Source: Epiperipatus broadwayi
Lineage: Eukaryota > Onychophora > Udeonychophora > Euonychophora > Peripatidae
Length of the DNA stretch: 64,000 nt
NCBI GenBank assembly: GCA_028023455.1
Contig: JAQFVV010006293.1
Span: forward strand, 2,427,844 to 2,491,843
Direction: 5' to 3'
Made by a program: the position numbers and the translations under genes. Below are positions 1-12,814 of the stretch, in pieces. The notes under the pieces are model-generated. The model was not told the origin of the DNA. It ran no database searches and saw only the letters and a program-made list of their open reading frames with translations. Within the stretch, counting starts at the first letter, position 1; the number at the start of each line of letters is the position of its first letter.

Positions 1-159
1 TATATTTAAACTTTCAGAGAAATCTGAGTAAAAATATAAGAATTTATTGTTTTATTTATGAAAAAATATTTCTCTGAAAATCAAAATGTTTTGTTAATTT
101 TTTAATTCACTACTTGGTTTATGCGTAATAAATCTCATTATTAATAATTGTCTTCATCC

Positions 160-3100
160 GCATGCTAAATAGACCACCATTCTCCAAGTTATCTGTTTTC
201 TGCTTTACATCTCAAAATCTTCTTGCTATTTCCCTTCTCAAAACAATTAGTCTTTTTTTTTTCAACCTCTTTTCTTAATCAGGTCTTTAACAATTCTTTT
301 CTTTTCACACCAATCTAGTATTTTTTTTTCTTCACAATTTTTTTTTTTTAAAAAATAAATAAATAAATTCTCACTTAAATCTTTTTCTTTTCTTCATTGC
401 CAATCTTATCTTTCAAATTATTCTCTTCCATTCTCTCAACATTTGCATCTCTAATATCTCCCATTTTTATTTTGTCCAATTATCCATATTTCTGCTTCAT
501 ATAAAGCTACATCCCTGAACAAACAATTTAATAAGCAACCTTTTATAATTTTATTCTAAATATGAATACCATATTGTCTTTATCAAAAACATGTTTAGCT
601 ATTATATTTTTTATTCTAAGTTCTTTATTGCTACTTCTACAAATCAATTTTCCAAATACTTAAGCGCTAATCTACTCTAACCCAATACTTAATTTTAATA
701 TTTTCTCAAATTTTTATAAGTTCTGACAATCATATATTATTTTCAATCATTGTCAATCTATTATATATGAAGATCTCTTCAAGTTTAATCTAGTTTTTGA
801 ACTTCTTTATTTCATCTATCAGTCTCATATATAGTATTTTTCTAAATCTTTTGGGATCCAATTTAAAACTTCAACTGTCCATCTATTAATAAAATCTTTT
901 CTAGCAATGGGCTCAGCTCCATTTCACAATTTTGTCATTGATATCAGATACCTGGACGCCAGTTTATTCTCACCTATGTATTTCATTTTCAACATCTTGT
1001 TACTCCTAATACACATTTCTCCATAGTTTGTTGAGTAGTCAAAAGTCTCTGTATCACTCTTCAGTTATATGTCTAAGTCTCAGATCTGTAAGTAAGAACT
1101 GGTAACACATTTATTGAAAACTTTCTTTTCACACACATAGGCATATTTCCTTTTAATATTAAATTATTTCTAACACTCCAACCAAGTATAATTCTATTAT
1201 TAAGTTCATCTATTATGTTTTCATTTATAGTAATAATCTGACCAAGGTGTTTGTAGTTGTCAATTTCTTCTAACTCATCATAATCAATCTTTATTTTTAT
1301 CTTTTGAGAAAATGCATTGAACATTACTTTAGTCTTTTTAACATTTATCTTTAGTCCTACTTTCTTACTTTCATCTGATAACTCTTGCAACATTTTCTGA
1401 AGCTCTGAAGCATTATTTGCAGAAATAATTACACTATCTGCAAAATCTAAATGACTTAAATAATCTCCATTTAATTTTATCCCATTAGCTTCCATTTTAA
1501 TTCACAAAATATTTTTTTGTAAAAGTGTTGTAAAAAGTTTTGGAGATATGGTATCATCTTGTTATACAACCTTCTCAAAGTTAATCTTCTTAGGATCACT
1601 TTGCAATATGATTATTACTGCTTCATTTTGGTATTCTTCTGAATATGACAATATCCTGGCTTTATGTGTTGGTGATTCAATGCTTGAATCACCATACAAA
1701 TGTTTATAGAATCAAATTCCTTTTTGTAATCTACAAATACAAAGCATCATAGCAACTCATATTAGTCCTACCTATAAATTCCCTCAATATTTGGATGCGA
1801 TTCACTGAATCCAAATTTCACTAAATATGAGTTGTAATTATCTTGATCAAGATTTTAAAAACTGATATGTCTGTAATTCCTAATGTTTTCTTTAGTATCT
1901 TTTTAAAATACCAATATTATTATTGCATTCTTCCAATTATCTGCTATTAGACATTTGGTATATATGGATGATTTTTCTATTTCTTCATCTGCTTAAGATA
2001 TCAATTGTAATGCCATCATTTTTAACTCTTCAGGGTAATTTAGAAGATATAATAATTATAGAGGATATTTTATTTTTTTGTTCTTTATTATTAAGTAACT
2101 TTTTATAGAACTCTTTCACATATTTTGTGATATTTTTTAAATAATATTTTTTTTTCTTATTGTTGAAACAAATTTCTTTCCAATATCAAAATGTTATTTT
2201 GCACGTTTGAGACTTTTATTCTTTTCGATAGCTTTCTGTGCCAACTCATAATTATATTTTCTTATATTATTATTAATTCTTTTTATACCATTTTTTTTAA
2301 TTGTAAATATTTAATTCTTCTTAATCGATTTTTTTTTTTCATATTCTATCTTTTTTATATACATTGTCATATTCAAATAGAAAATTTACCGATAAATTGT
2401 TTTTTTTTTTTATCCACTATCTTCCTCACAGTTCTCAATAGATTTATCAGTTATTTTCTTATTGATTTTACTCATGAAGAACATCAACTACTAAGACTTT
2501 CTAGATAATTTTTGTCTTTTTAGTTTTGCATTAACGTGTACTTTACATCCCACTATCGATTATCATTCCGTGCTATTTTAGAATTGTATTTTCTGTTAGA
2601 CAAAATAGAATTCGGTTGTAACATTATTTGAATGCTTCCATATTCAATTCCATTTAACATTTTTCTCATTAGTTTTTTTACAAATTTCATAAGTCTGTGT
2701 TCTCTCACACATTTATCATCATAATCAAATTTACCACAACACTTATATTTTTCAATCATATATTAATTCTAGCATTAAAATTTCCTATTATAATTTTAAA
2801 ATGTTGTTTAATCTGATCATTTTAAAATGCCATTTGATCTATCAAAAACATTTTGTACATCCATATAAAAAAAATCTCTACTTCTTCATCAGAATGAGAA
2901 GCTGTTGGTCCATAAACTTGAATTATCAATTTGAATAATTAATCTTGCTACTTTGTTTGATAGACCATAATTTTCTCCACAAGTGTTCTTTCATTTTTTA
3001 TTTACAACGAATCCCACATCATTTTGTGCCTCCAACATTTTTGCCTGTGTGGTAAAATACATGTCCATTTTTTAAAATCAATTGCCTCTTTGCTTTTTCT

Positions 3101-3160
3101 TTTGATTTTTACAAAAGTCAATATTTCTTTTAATGAGAAAGTTATTCTGCCAATACATAC
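160..3160 (-). mobile_element. Decayed RTE-type non-LTR retrotransposon
   Basis: Minus-strand LINE with its parts in the expected order. Around 2870-3140 the endonuclease reads pieces such as VGFVVNKK and LSNKVARLIIQI. At 2553-2759 there is GKFDYDDK and later ILSNRKYNSKIA, the 'GKFGYG...ILSNRK' part of the RTE endonuclease with the middle damaged. Around 1710-1730 is the RT motif FVDYKKEFDS, and 1073-1495 is an open 140-codon RT stretch with LDFADSVII, KVGLKINVKKTKVMF and YKHLGQII, ending at LPVLTYRSET. 160-1070 is the conserved 3' part. In the catalytic box the expected FADD reads FADS, and stops break every domain, so this copy is dead. Confidence 0.8.
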
Positions 3161-4195
3161 AATATTTGCTTAACTTGGATGTGATCCACAATGGTAGGTA
3201 CTTAAATAAAATATCATCACTGAATCGCAATCTCTATCTACAACTAAAGAATTCTTAGCATCCTTTATTGTCCACTAAACAGTCCCTTGACTGGTGACTT
3301 AGTCTCCTGGAAATAAGATTCATAATTTGTCTGTCATGATTACAAATATCTGTTTAAGAAAATACTCACACATATATTCATATAGTCTTCAAGAAAATTC
3401 AGCTGATATTTTACTGAAGAATTATCAAACAATTGAGAAGTTTATGGTGAATCTTGATATTAAACTCGGAAATAAAAAGCAAATAAATTCACCACACTGC
3501 CTGAGATGTTTGTGAGCAGTGCATCCAACTTGTTTATTACATGAATCATCGCATATTAAATGCAATTACAGTGATAAAAATGTGTGAAGTGGACGGTAGG
3601 AATTTGTACTGTTTCTTTAATCAAACTCATTCTTATTATCTGCAAGTATGCCATACCACCAGTAAATCTGATATGATGAACGCTATTAATTTCAATGCTA
3701 ATTTTATTCTTTTCTGTTATGAATTCATCTTAAACGTACCCTCAGTAATGGACTTATCCAATTTGCAAAGCTTTTTAGATCAAATTCGGAATACAATACA
3801 GATAATTGATAAATAATAATACAAATAAAAGGTCAATGATAATAAGTTAATCAATCTGACTGCTTGCAGTATGATAGAGATAAATGTTTATAAAAGTGAA
3901 ATTCATTGAGAGAGAAAAGAATTACTTAAGTCACATTCAGAACAGTAATTCATTGGCTTGGAATTATTCTGTCAGTAACATATATCCAGCTTTTTCAGAA
4001 AGCAAAAAGATTTATTCAAATTCAGTAAACAATATTGGATCTTTAAGCAAACTGATGTAACAAGTTGCATTAAGTTTATTTTAAAAAATCACACCATTCC
4101 TTTAACCTGCTTGATGATACTAGAAAAAATTATCCATCTGCAATTTCACCAACAATAATGGGTAACAATCTCTCACAACTTTTTTGTTTAATCTT
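3161..4195. other. Unassigned stretch with two short plus-strand ORFs
   Basis: Less AT-rich than its flanks. Plus-strand ORFs at 3327-3515 (62 codons) and 3541-3816 (91 codons) are open but have no motif I recognise. The frame switches between them suggest a decayed element and not a host gene. From 3830 to 4195 nothing stands out. Confidence 0.3.
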
Positions 4196-4206
4196 TTTTT
4201 TTTTTA

Positions 4207-4520
4207 ATATTAAAAGGAAATATGCCTATATGTTTGAAAAGGAAGTTTTTAATAAATATGTTACCAGTTCTTACTTACAGATTTGAGACTTGGACATATA
4301 ACTGAAAAGTGATACAGACTTCAGACTACTCAATGAAGTATAGAGAGATGTATATTAGGAGTAACAAGAAGATACTGAAAATGAAATACACAGGTGAGAA
4401 TAAACTGGCATCCAGGTATATGACACCATTGACAGAACTATGAGAATGAAATGGAGCTGAGTTGATCACATTGCTGGAAAAAATTTTAAATTTGATCCCT
4501 AAAGATTATAAAAAATTTAG
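4207..4520 (+). mobile_element. RTE LINE fragment, plus strand
   Basis: The translation around 4210-4300 repeats, with stops, the block ILKGNMPMCVKRKF then LPVLTYRSET seen on the minus strand at 1073-1190, and the DNA continues collinear with the 3' part of that copy (matches near 900-1060). It is a second RTE copy in the opposite orientation, about 3 kb away. Confidence 0.65.
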
Positions 4521-4739
4521 AAAAATGCCATATATTACTTTATTGTATCTTAATTATTAGCCTGAAAATATTATTTTTAGCAGCAGTATATATATATGCA
4601 ATCATTAAAAAATGTATTTAAATATATTTTAAATAATACAGGTAATAAATAATATTTAAGAGTATTTGTGCTTTCAGTTAATAATAATTATAAAATCAGT
4701 CAGAGACAAGATGTTTCAATAGAATAAAGAGATTCAAAT

Positions 4740-5270
4740 GATAAAACCCTTGTCATATTTTTATCTAGCCATCTCACACATTGCATCTTTCTAGGTCTTT
4801 TACAATCTTTTGGGATCCACTTCAAAATTTCAGCTGTCTATTATCATCTTTTTTTAGAAATATATCCAGTCCAGTTCCAATTTAGTAATTATTTCAATGA
4901 TACCTGTTTGTTCTTTCATTCAAATATTTGCTTTTGATCTCTCCACATTTCATTGAGCCATCTAAAGTCTTTATATTGTTTTTTTTTTGTTAAGTATTCA
5001 CATTTCAGATCCATAAGTAAAAATTGATAAAACACATGTATTAAAAATATTCCTTTTCACACACAGGCATATTTCCTTTCAATATTAAATTATTTCCACC
5101 AAAAAGCATTCCACTCAAATTTAATTCTACAATTATTTGCATCTATTCCGTTTCCATCTATAATAATAATCTGGCCAAGTGTTTATAGCTATTAACTTCT
5201 AGTACATTATCAATTTTTATTTTTTCCTTTTGAGAAAATCCATTGAACTTTAGTTTAGCCTTTTTAATAT
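4740..5270 (-). mobile_element. RTE LINE fragment, minus strand
   Basis: Shares with 820-1320 the ordered blocks around 'ctaggtcttttacaatct', 'ttgggatccacttcaaaa' and 'cacacaggcatatttcct'. It is a third, more diverged RTE piece, inverted to the one at 4207-4520. Confidence 0.65.
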
Positions 5271-7139
5271 ATATATATTTGCATAGCATATTAATAAAAT
5301 GTAGTTCATGGTTTTATTATATTAATAATAATTTTAATTTATTATAAAGGAAAAAATTATAATAACAATAAAAAATGGTCAGTCATAACATTTATGTGAG
5401 TCAATTCAAATGTATTATAATAAAATAATCAAAAGTGCTAATAAAAGTTTATAATAAACATATTTAAGCAAAATAATACAATGATGTGCTTAATAAATGA
5501 GTATTGTCATGAATATTATTTGCTCAACTAGAAAAGCCAATGTCCACTCATTTTGACATTGTTAACAACTGTAGATATTATGGTTAGCTTTGAGAACACG
5601 CAGATCTTCCTGCCAGCATATTGCAAGTTGGCACATTTAATATATGAGTTTTATATTAATTTTCATAATATTTCATTGGACACTCATTGACTTTCTATGA
5701 AAGGAGTTTGGGAAACACTGTTCTAGAATTGCATTCAAAAACTTGAAACCACGTTAGAAGTTTTTCTTTTAAATTTCCAATTTTTAACATTAAATAAATA
5801 TGTCTTTACAAAATATTGGACTAGAAGTGGATATATATATATATTATCTAGTCATTTTTGTTCCATCTGAACCATATTTTATTTTGGAATCATTGAATGG
5901 CTTTGCTATAAATTAATTTAGGCAATCTGAAGAAGCAAAAGTTTGGTGTTGCTTAATTATGCAGTAGGAAAACATAATTCTGCTCTTGATTTTATAATTA
6001 CTCTGTTTTATAAAATAATTTGTTATACTTTTACATGTTGATGCTAGGAAAGATTTACATTTTTGATTGTTCATATGAACTTTTAGATTAGCCTTCAATG
6101 AATGATGCTTAAATAATTATTGCAATAGGCTTTATTTTTTATTCTTTCCTATTTTATAAATGGACACTCCTTGCCACATTTACAAAATATATGCATTGTC
6201 TTTTTGTAAAGCTAAAAATTATATAGCTTAAGACAATTTTACAAAACTTGAATAAGAATCTACATTGAGTATTTAGGATTGCCACACAGAAAACCATGAT
6301 AAAAGCCAACATAACATAGTCTATGATTACAACTGACTAGTATGGAAATTGCACCATATTCAGATCAAACATACACATGAGCAGGGGCTTCCCAATGTGA
6401 TGACAGTGAATGGTAGGTCAGTTGATATGTAGGTGTAACACTGAACAAACTAAAATTGTACTAATATAATATTAATCACATTAGTTAGGTTTAGTTTAAT
6501 AAATAATAATTAATTATTAATAGCAGGACAAGCAAAAAAAACTCAATTTTCAGGATTTGTTTATACTAGTTTTGATAAATATGGATATTTGATGATTTTG
6601 AAATCTCTTACTAGGTTACAGGAATGCTAGCCCCAAATTGGGCCAATCCTGCAACATAGAGATGTCTGACAACCCTACCAAGACATCGAAAAAACGTAAA
6701 CAAATAATGCTAAATAAGACCTAATTTAAGAATTGAATTATATTTTGTGCATAAGTATAGAGGATGTGTTGAAATGGAATTTTTTAAATATCATGTACTA
6801 ATTTTTATTATTTAAATATATTTAATAAAAAATTAAAGTATATACCAGAGTCAAAAAAATATAAACTATTTTAGACTTTAAGTGATTAATAATTGTTAAT
6901 GTAAAATAATTTAGCAATATTAATTAAATATAAGCCTAATATAAAAATGATACCTAAAATTAAAATTGCTATATGTGTATTCATAATAGAACAAATGAAT
7001 GAGATAAAGTTTATTAGAGTGAAGATGGAGAAGAGAACCTGTGTATCAAACAATTAGATTAAACTTGAAACAACTTAGTCAGCAGTGGATCAGTAATAGT
7101 AAAAAATGATATTTATGATAAAGTTTATAAAAAAAAACT
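5271..7139. other. Non-coding AT-rich stretch
   Basis: No gene seen. At 5703-5719 (rc CAGTGTTTCCCAAACTC) the sequence resembles one end of a hAT transposon, but I found no matching other end. Confidence 0.4.
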
Positions 7140-7147
7140 GTTTAGCA

Positions 7148-7518
7148 CAGGGATCCCCAACCCTATGCCCGCAGACCATTTCACGTGTGCCTGCTGCTAT
7201 CCGAACACGATAAAAAATTATTTATCTGATACAAATAAATTTAATTTTTAAAATTTCTTATAAATTATTTTATTATATTGTAATCAAATTGTAGGGCATA
7301 CTATACTTTTACAGCGTAAAAATATAAACGTTAATTATATGTTAAAATTTTATTTTTTAAATAAAAATTTTTTTGTACATTATTAACAATATCACACTAT
7401 AAATTTACATTGAAAAAATAAATGGTGCTCGCCACCTGGTTGAAAAAATAAATGGAGCCCGCCACCTGGCCGGTATTATAGAATGTGCTCTTAAGGGCAA
7501 AAAGGTTGGGGATCCCCG
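7148..7518. mobile_element. hAT-type MITE with 8-bp target duplication
   Basis: A 371-bp element. The 15-bp terminal inverted repeats are CAGGGATCCCCAACC on the left and, read in reverse complement, CGGGGATCCCCAACC on the right (one mismatch). It is flanked by the perfect 8-bp duplication GTTTAGCA at 7140-7147 and 7519-7526. 'CAGGGGTCCCCAACC' ends plus 8-bp duplications are the signature of hAT elements. There is no coding capacity, so it is a non-autonomous copy. Confidence 0.9.
7411..7470. repeat. 30-bp tandem duplication inside the hAT MITE
   Basis: Two 30-bp units (7411-7440 and 7441-7470) starting TGAAAAAATAAATGG and containing GCCACCTGG. They differ at three or four positions. Confidence 0.9.
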
Positions 7519-7526
7519 GTTTAGCA

Positions 7527-8949
7527 TTTCTGGTTGACCAAAATGTAATATGTGCCTATTGATTATAAAAACACCACACTTAATAATTGTGTAGTATTTT
7601 ATCTTTTACACTTTTAAATAAAGACAATAAAATCTGCATTATATAAAAAAAATTTAATCCTATTTTGATTTATGGTACTGATGTTTAACATTTTGGTACA
7701 TTTGATTTCTGGTTAGTTGGCTTATTTGATGAAGATAGTTCTAAAACTAGTCTTGAGAAAAAAACAACTATACATCATCTAATGTTTATTACACAATGGG
7801 CTAATAGAAAGTGCTTCAATGCTGATTTTTGTTTATAGTGGTTAATCAATATGATTGCTGCAAGTCAGTCAATTTTAGAAAATTGAATTGAATTAATATA
7901 TGACAAGTGTTTTTTTTTTTTGATTAATAGTTAGACTGAGTGAAAGATATCTGCATAGTATTGAATTTGTTATGAGATCTAACTTATCTTCATTTTATAG
8001 AATTTTTTAGATATATCAGTAAGTTTTAAAACTTATCTTGCTCTAAGGTATTCGTGTCTATCAGAGCAATGCCTATGGGTTAATTTGTGATTCAGAAAAA
8101 GCCTTATTCCTTGTCAATTCAGTGGTATTATTGCATCAGTACTTTTCAAAAACCTTTTTTTTTTTTTGAAGGTTTTAGTGCTTGGATTAATAAAACAGTA
8201 AATTTTAGCTTAAAGTTATTGGAAATAATGGTATTCAGTGTGTGAACTTGTCAGTCTGCTGTTAGCAAACTTTCACATAACAAATAGATTTTAAAATCCT
8301 TATAAAATAATTTGGATAAGTTCAAATTTAAAATAAGAGCATCTTAGAGATCGTTATGGATAGAATGAACACTTGTACAGATTGTTTGATAGATCATAAA
8401 TTAGAATGTTTCAAGATCAAAACATATTTTTAATGCAATCAACAAGCATAATGACAGAAAATTTAATGTATATTCTAAAATCATATATTTCATACACTAA
8501 ATTTAAACAGGTTATAAACAATACAAATTTTCAATTTTAATTTCAAGCTGGCTTGTTATTGAAACATGGAATTTTCTTAAAAATGTATCATGACTATGAG
8601 TTTTCTTAGATCCATTTGATTGTATAAATGCTTGATTAGTAGGAATTTTTTGTTTGATAGAATAATATGGAACTTCATAAGCAATGCAGAGATTTAAAGA
8701 GAAGAATTCAATGTCTGATGAGGAAGCTCAAAAATTTATTAATGGATTAAGTCTGCAAGGAGATAATCATTTAATAGAATATTCTAATCATATTTAAATC
8801 AACGTAAAGCATTCTAATGAATAATAATTGACAAACAGATGAAGATAATATATATATTTTTAATAATAATACAAAAGTTCAGACACTTGCTTTTGGTGAT
8901 ATACCTACCAACATTTAGGTTTGCCATACATTCAGTTCGATGAACTATC
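7527..8949. other. Non-coding AT-rich stretch
   Basis: No recognisable gene, RNA or element. Confidence 0.4.
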
Positions 8950-9330
8950 TAAGCTTTTTAAATATTAAAGTGGAAAGGCTACAGGTCCTTATGGGATAAA
9001 TGGTGAAAAGATATTATTTTTAAAATGTATGGATTCAAGAACAGTGAATCTTAAGAATGTTCCTATTTTTCCAATTTATAAAAAATGAAGAAAATAAAAT
9101 TGCAGTAATTCTCATAAAATAGAATTCTATCTAGTGGATAACAAAAAATACTCAGCAGAACTTTATTGGATATTGTTGCTTCCAAGCATATATGAGTGGT
9201 TGTTAGAAACAGTTTTAGTGAATCAAGAATTATTTTGTTGCTAGGCAAAAAAATAATCAAAAGGTTTGTGGCAATGGTATAAATTTAGCAAATTATCTAT
9301 TTGTTTTGGTCTAAAAGAATTACCAGTGAT
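8950..9330 (+). mobile_element. Possible reverse transcriptase remnant of a LINE
   Basis: On the plus strand about 8970-9020 reads SGKATGPYGINGEKI, close to the 'KAxGPDGI' start of LINE reverse transcriptases. After a frame change the reading at about 9100-9240 contains NSHKIEFYLVDNKKYSAELYW and LLETVLVNQ, compatible with the next RT block. Stops and frame changes show an old dead copy. The clade cannot be decided. Confidence 0.4.
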
Positions 9331-11354
9331 CAAAGATCTAAGGTATTTGAAATGAATACTAGCCTTTAAGATATGAACTATTGGTTTTTACTTTGTTTTT
9401 CATTTAATCTTTAAGTAATTTATAGATGGCTACAAAATGCAGTATAGATCTGATGGAGGAATTTTTAATTTGAACCGATATAAAATAATCAAATGATTTT
9501 ATTTTTCAAGAGTTGAAACGAAATTTGAGCAGCAGAAGTGATAGTTTTATATATTAACATATAATCCACTAGAGATAAAACAAACAAGATATACGGTAAA
9601 CAAATTTTAAAAAATTCTAAAGCACCAAATAATTTCAGAAAACATCAAGATGAACTCCTATACTTTTTCTTTTTGAAAGATAAAATATTTTAAAAATTAC
9701 TGAACTGTTCAACTGTAGAGTGATGGATGCAATAACTAAAGGATCCTAAATGGAAGTTCAGCTGTCATTTCAGATATTCAACCATTATATAATTTCTTAA
9801 ATAATAGGTTATTATAACTTAATATCTAACTGCTGCTTTGGTGGGACTCAAACAACTCTTCTTTCTGCAATCAACTTTACAATAAAAAAAAAATAAAAAA
9901 ACAGAATTTTTATAAATTGTTGCTAAGATTTTTTAAATTTTACTATCAAAAATATGATTAATAATAAAATATGAGATGTTTTAACAAGATTAACAAAGTT
10001 TTATTAATTTCAAATGACAGCAACTTGTAAGAAGCTGTTGTCTGAGAAAAAAAAATCTTTCTTTTAGTTAATAAATTTATTGCAAAAAATTTAAAATACA
10101 TTTTATCTTTTTTTCTGAATTTCCCTTTCACAGTAAAAATAAATTTTCATTCAATAGAACAGACTAAGATTCTTAAAATAACTTTTCTCATTTTTAAATC
10201 AAGTAATAAAATAAGTCTGATACCATTTAATAAAGATTAAAAGTTTATTTTTATTTTTTTTTTTAAATTATTTCACAAGTGTTTTAAATAGGAATTAAAA
10301 ATTATTTTTAAAAAAAATAATTGTTTGTTAAAATCTGTGCAATACATTATAAAACAATAATATAAAACTAGTTAAGTGAACTTAAAAAGTAACATTAAAA
10401 TCTATAAACTTACTATACTGATTATTATCTTTATTCACAAACATAATATTGTGGTTAATAAGACATTGCAAATATTTTTTTGAGAGTTCACGAAAAATAA
10501 TTAGCTTACTTTTAATTAAATAATACAAACATTTCTTTTCAAGACCAAAAGACTTCAATGATTGATTTGTTAAGCATTCTAATAGAAAGTATTATTTTTC
10601 ACTATATCCATCCAGTAGCCAGTTTTTGTTTCAAAGGATATTATTGATGTCAAATGTTGCATTTTTTATATATATATAGATAAAACACAGGATAGAAATA
10701 GGATCTGCAATAACCTTACAATTAATATTATAGGGAATTACACATAATATAATATGTATTACATATTTACAAAAATAAGAAAAACAATGTTATTCTTAAT
10801 TAGCTTTTATTCTTAATATTCAAATATCCCAAGATTTTGAAACCATATCAATTTGTTTGTATAGTTCTATATTCCAGTTTCTAGAATTAAAGAGAGATGT
10901 CACTACTGTCTAGTTAAAACCAATTAGGAAAAGTTTGTGATGCTTAATATTAATATACTTTTTTTACCATTCTTTTACCAGAAAGTCAAATAAGCATAAA
11001 GCTGACATATTTTAAAATATGTAGTTGCTGATGTAATTTCAGATTTAGATATTTATTTAAGAAAGTTGGTTTAAGTTCAAAATTTTAAAGTGTTTGTAAA
11101 TTTCTGAATAGCAGGATAGGATGGGTTAAATAGAACATTTGGTAAATTCAGTCAGAATATCATCAAAATCTAGAATCTAATTGTAAAAGCTTGATTGTCA
11201 TGGCCATTAGATTTGAACAAAAAGGCATTATTAGATTTGTAGAAGGTTTTTCCCAAGGAAGGGATTAATAAAGAAATAAACAATATCTATCTACGAATTT
11301 AAAATATCATCTACACAGTTTTCTTTTCAAAAATAGTTCATAACTTTGAGTATA
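9331..11354. other. Non-coding AT-rich stretch
   Basis: Nothing recognised on either strand. Confidence 0.4.
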
Positions 11355-11682
11355 TATAAATGAATACACGAAACTTCTTTTTAAATCTTGTTTTTTTATA
11401 TGATTATTATAAAAATATAACTACACACCAACGTTTTGACTATTTTATAATATAGTCTTTTTCAAAGAAAACTGAAAAATACATATATATATAATAATAA
11501 ATATAAATAGAACATATTCCAAACAAATTCAAAAATATTTATATTTATTATTATATATTTGTATTTTTCAGTTTTCCTTGAAAAAGACTATATTATAAAA
11601 TAGTCGAAACGGTGTGTAGTTATATTTTTATAATAGTCATATAAAAAACAAGATTTAAAAAGTTTGGTGTATTCATTTATAA
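11355..11682. mobile_element. Foldback MITE, two long inverted arms
   Basis: The left arm (about 11355-11508) is the reverse complement of the right arm (about 11536-11682) with few differences. Landmarks are GAATACACGAAACTT on the left and AAGTTTGGTGTATTC on the right, and ACTATTTTATAATATAGTC present in both arms. The loop is under 30 bases. Flanks are TA-rich, so a TA duplication is possible but cannot be proven. It lies about 0.5 kb beyond the stop codon of the GTPBP2-like gene. Confidence 0.8.
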
Positions 11683-12154
11683 ATATCTATCTATAAACAA
11701 TAAGTCAAAATTACTTTTAGAAAACAAATTTATACAATTTATTACAATAATAGCATTTTTGTTGAACATTTAAATGAAAAATCATTCATTATTAAATTAA
11801 AAATATTAAAGCTTATTAATATACTTTTGAAAAAAAATATTTTGAAATTTTCTTCTTAATAAATAATAATACTCCAAGTCCATGTTTTAAACATTTTTTT
11901 ATTGAAATTATTAAAATTGTAACAAGAAATAATAAATATTTTTGTCATCATTAAAACAATAACTATAAAAGTAACACCTTCCATTTTTGCCTCCAACAAC
12001 ACTTTAAGCAATTTATCAATACAAAGTAAGATTTAGAACAGTACATTTATTTTACAATTTTATATACAAAATATCTACATTATTTGATGGCATAAAAGAA
12101 ATGATTTAAATACAAAGAGTTTTAATGAGATTTTGTTTTTAAAAAAATATAAAT
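11683..12154 (-). other. Probable 3' UTR and flank of the GTPBP2-like gene
   Basis: AT-rich DNA without open frames that follows the stop codon on the minus strand. It contains the AATAAA at 12046-12051. The foldback element at 11355-11682 begins just beyond. Confidence 0.4.
12046..12051 (-). terminator. Possible polyadenylation signal of the GTPBP2-like gene
   Basis: AATAAA on the minus strand, about 105 bases after the stop codon of the terminal exon. Similar hexamers are common by chance in sequence this AT-rich, so the position is the main support. Confidence 0.35.
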
Positions 12155-12316
12155 TTATCGAGGGGGTGATTCTTCTAATGGAAATATTTTCAGAACTCTA
12201 CCAATCCCTTTGGTAGTACTCTCACGAAACAGTAACTGGGACTCTAGTCGAAGATATTCTGGTTGTTTAATGAAACGAAATTTGACAACAGCCTTTTGAT
12301 TTGTTTGCACAGAATC
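12155..12316 (-). CDS. GTPBP2: GTPBP2-like, terminal coding exon
   Basis: Last coding exon of a GTP-binding protein 2-like translational GTPase. It reads 53 residues and a TAA stop (12155-12157). The reading starts DSVQTNQKAVVKFRF, contains the block FRFIKQPEYLR followed by LLFRE and TKGIG, and ends ESPPR. In the GTPBP1/GTPBP2 family these blocks form the end of EF-Tu-like domain 3. The acceptor (TTTTTTTTTAG on the minus strand, just above 12316) follows a long T tract. The exon starts in phase 0 and joins phase 0 of the exon at 16893-17054 without a break. The tail after the conserved block is short, which fits GTPBP2 better than GTPBP1, which has a long low-complexity tail (family knowledge). 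Function in the family is linked to ribosome rescue; the exact role in this organism is inference. Confidence 0.9.
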   Translation of the reverse strand, partial: DSVQTNQKAVVKFRFIKQPEYLRLESQLLFRESTTKGIGRVLKIFPLEESPPR

Positions 12317-12814
12317 CTAAAAAAAAAAAAAAAAAATTAAAATATTAAACATAGTATTTAGAAAGAAATTTTTTATTACTAATATAATAAATAATTATAT
12401 GATAACTAGCCATTAGATTTATTTCATTATTTGCTAAAAACATTTTAACAAATTCAAAATTTTGTTTTTTTGTAACTTTCAAAATAAACTTTACAAAAAC
12501 CCCAATATTATGTGTTTAAAATATTAATAGAATATATTTAAAATTATTAATATACAATATAAAGCATTAAACATTCTCTGTTTAACAAGTAATTAAAACT
12601 TAGATTCACTAAATAATTATCAATGCATAAAAAATAAATAATAAAAGGCAAAGATCTAACATTAATATATTTAATTTCAAGAACCTAGAAAACCCTTAAT
12701 GGCAATAATATACCAAGCATAACATTTTATTTAGACTTCTTAAATTTTTTTACTCTGCATTAAATATCCTCCCTCCAGAATATGACAACATGAATAAATG
12801 GATGGTTTCCCTTC

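Noticed and set aside
1923-2508. Plus-strand ORFs rich in Phe, Leu and Ile
   Set aside because: They lie antisense to the RTE element; the composition reflects T-rich DNA and not membrane proteins.
5703-5719. hAT transposon end
   Set aside because: Only one terminus (CAGTGTTTCCCAAACTC in reverse complement) is visible and no partner or target duplication was found.
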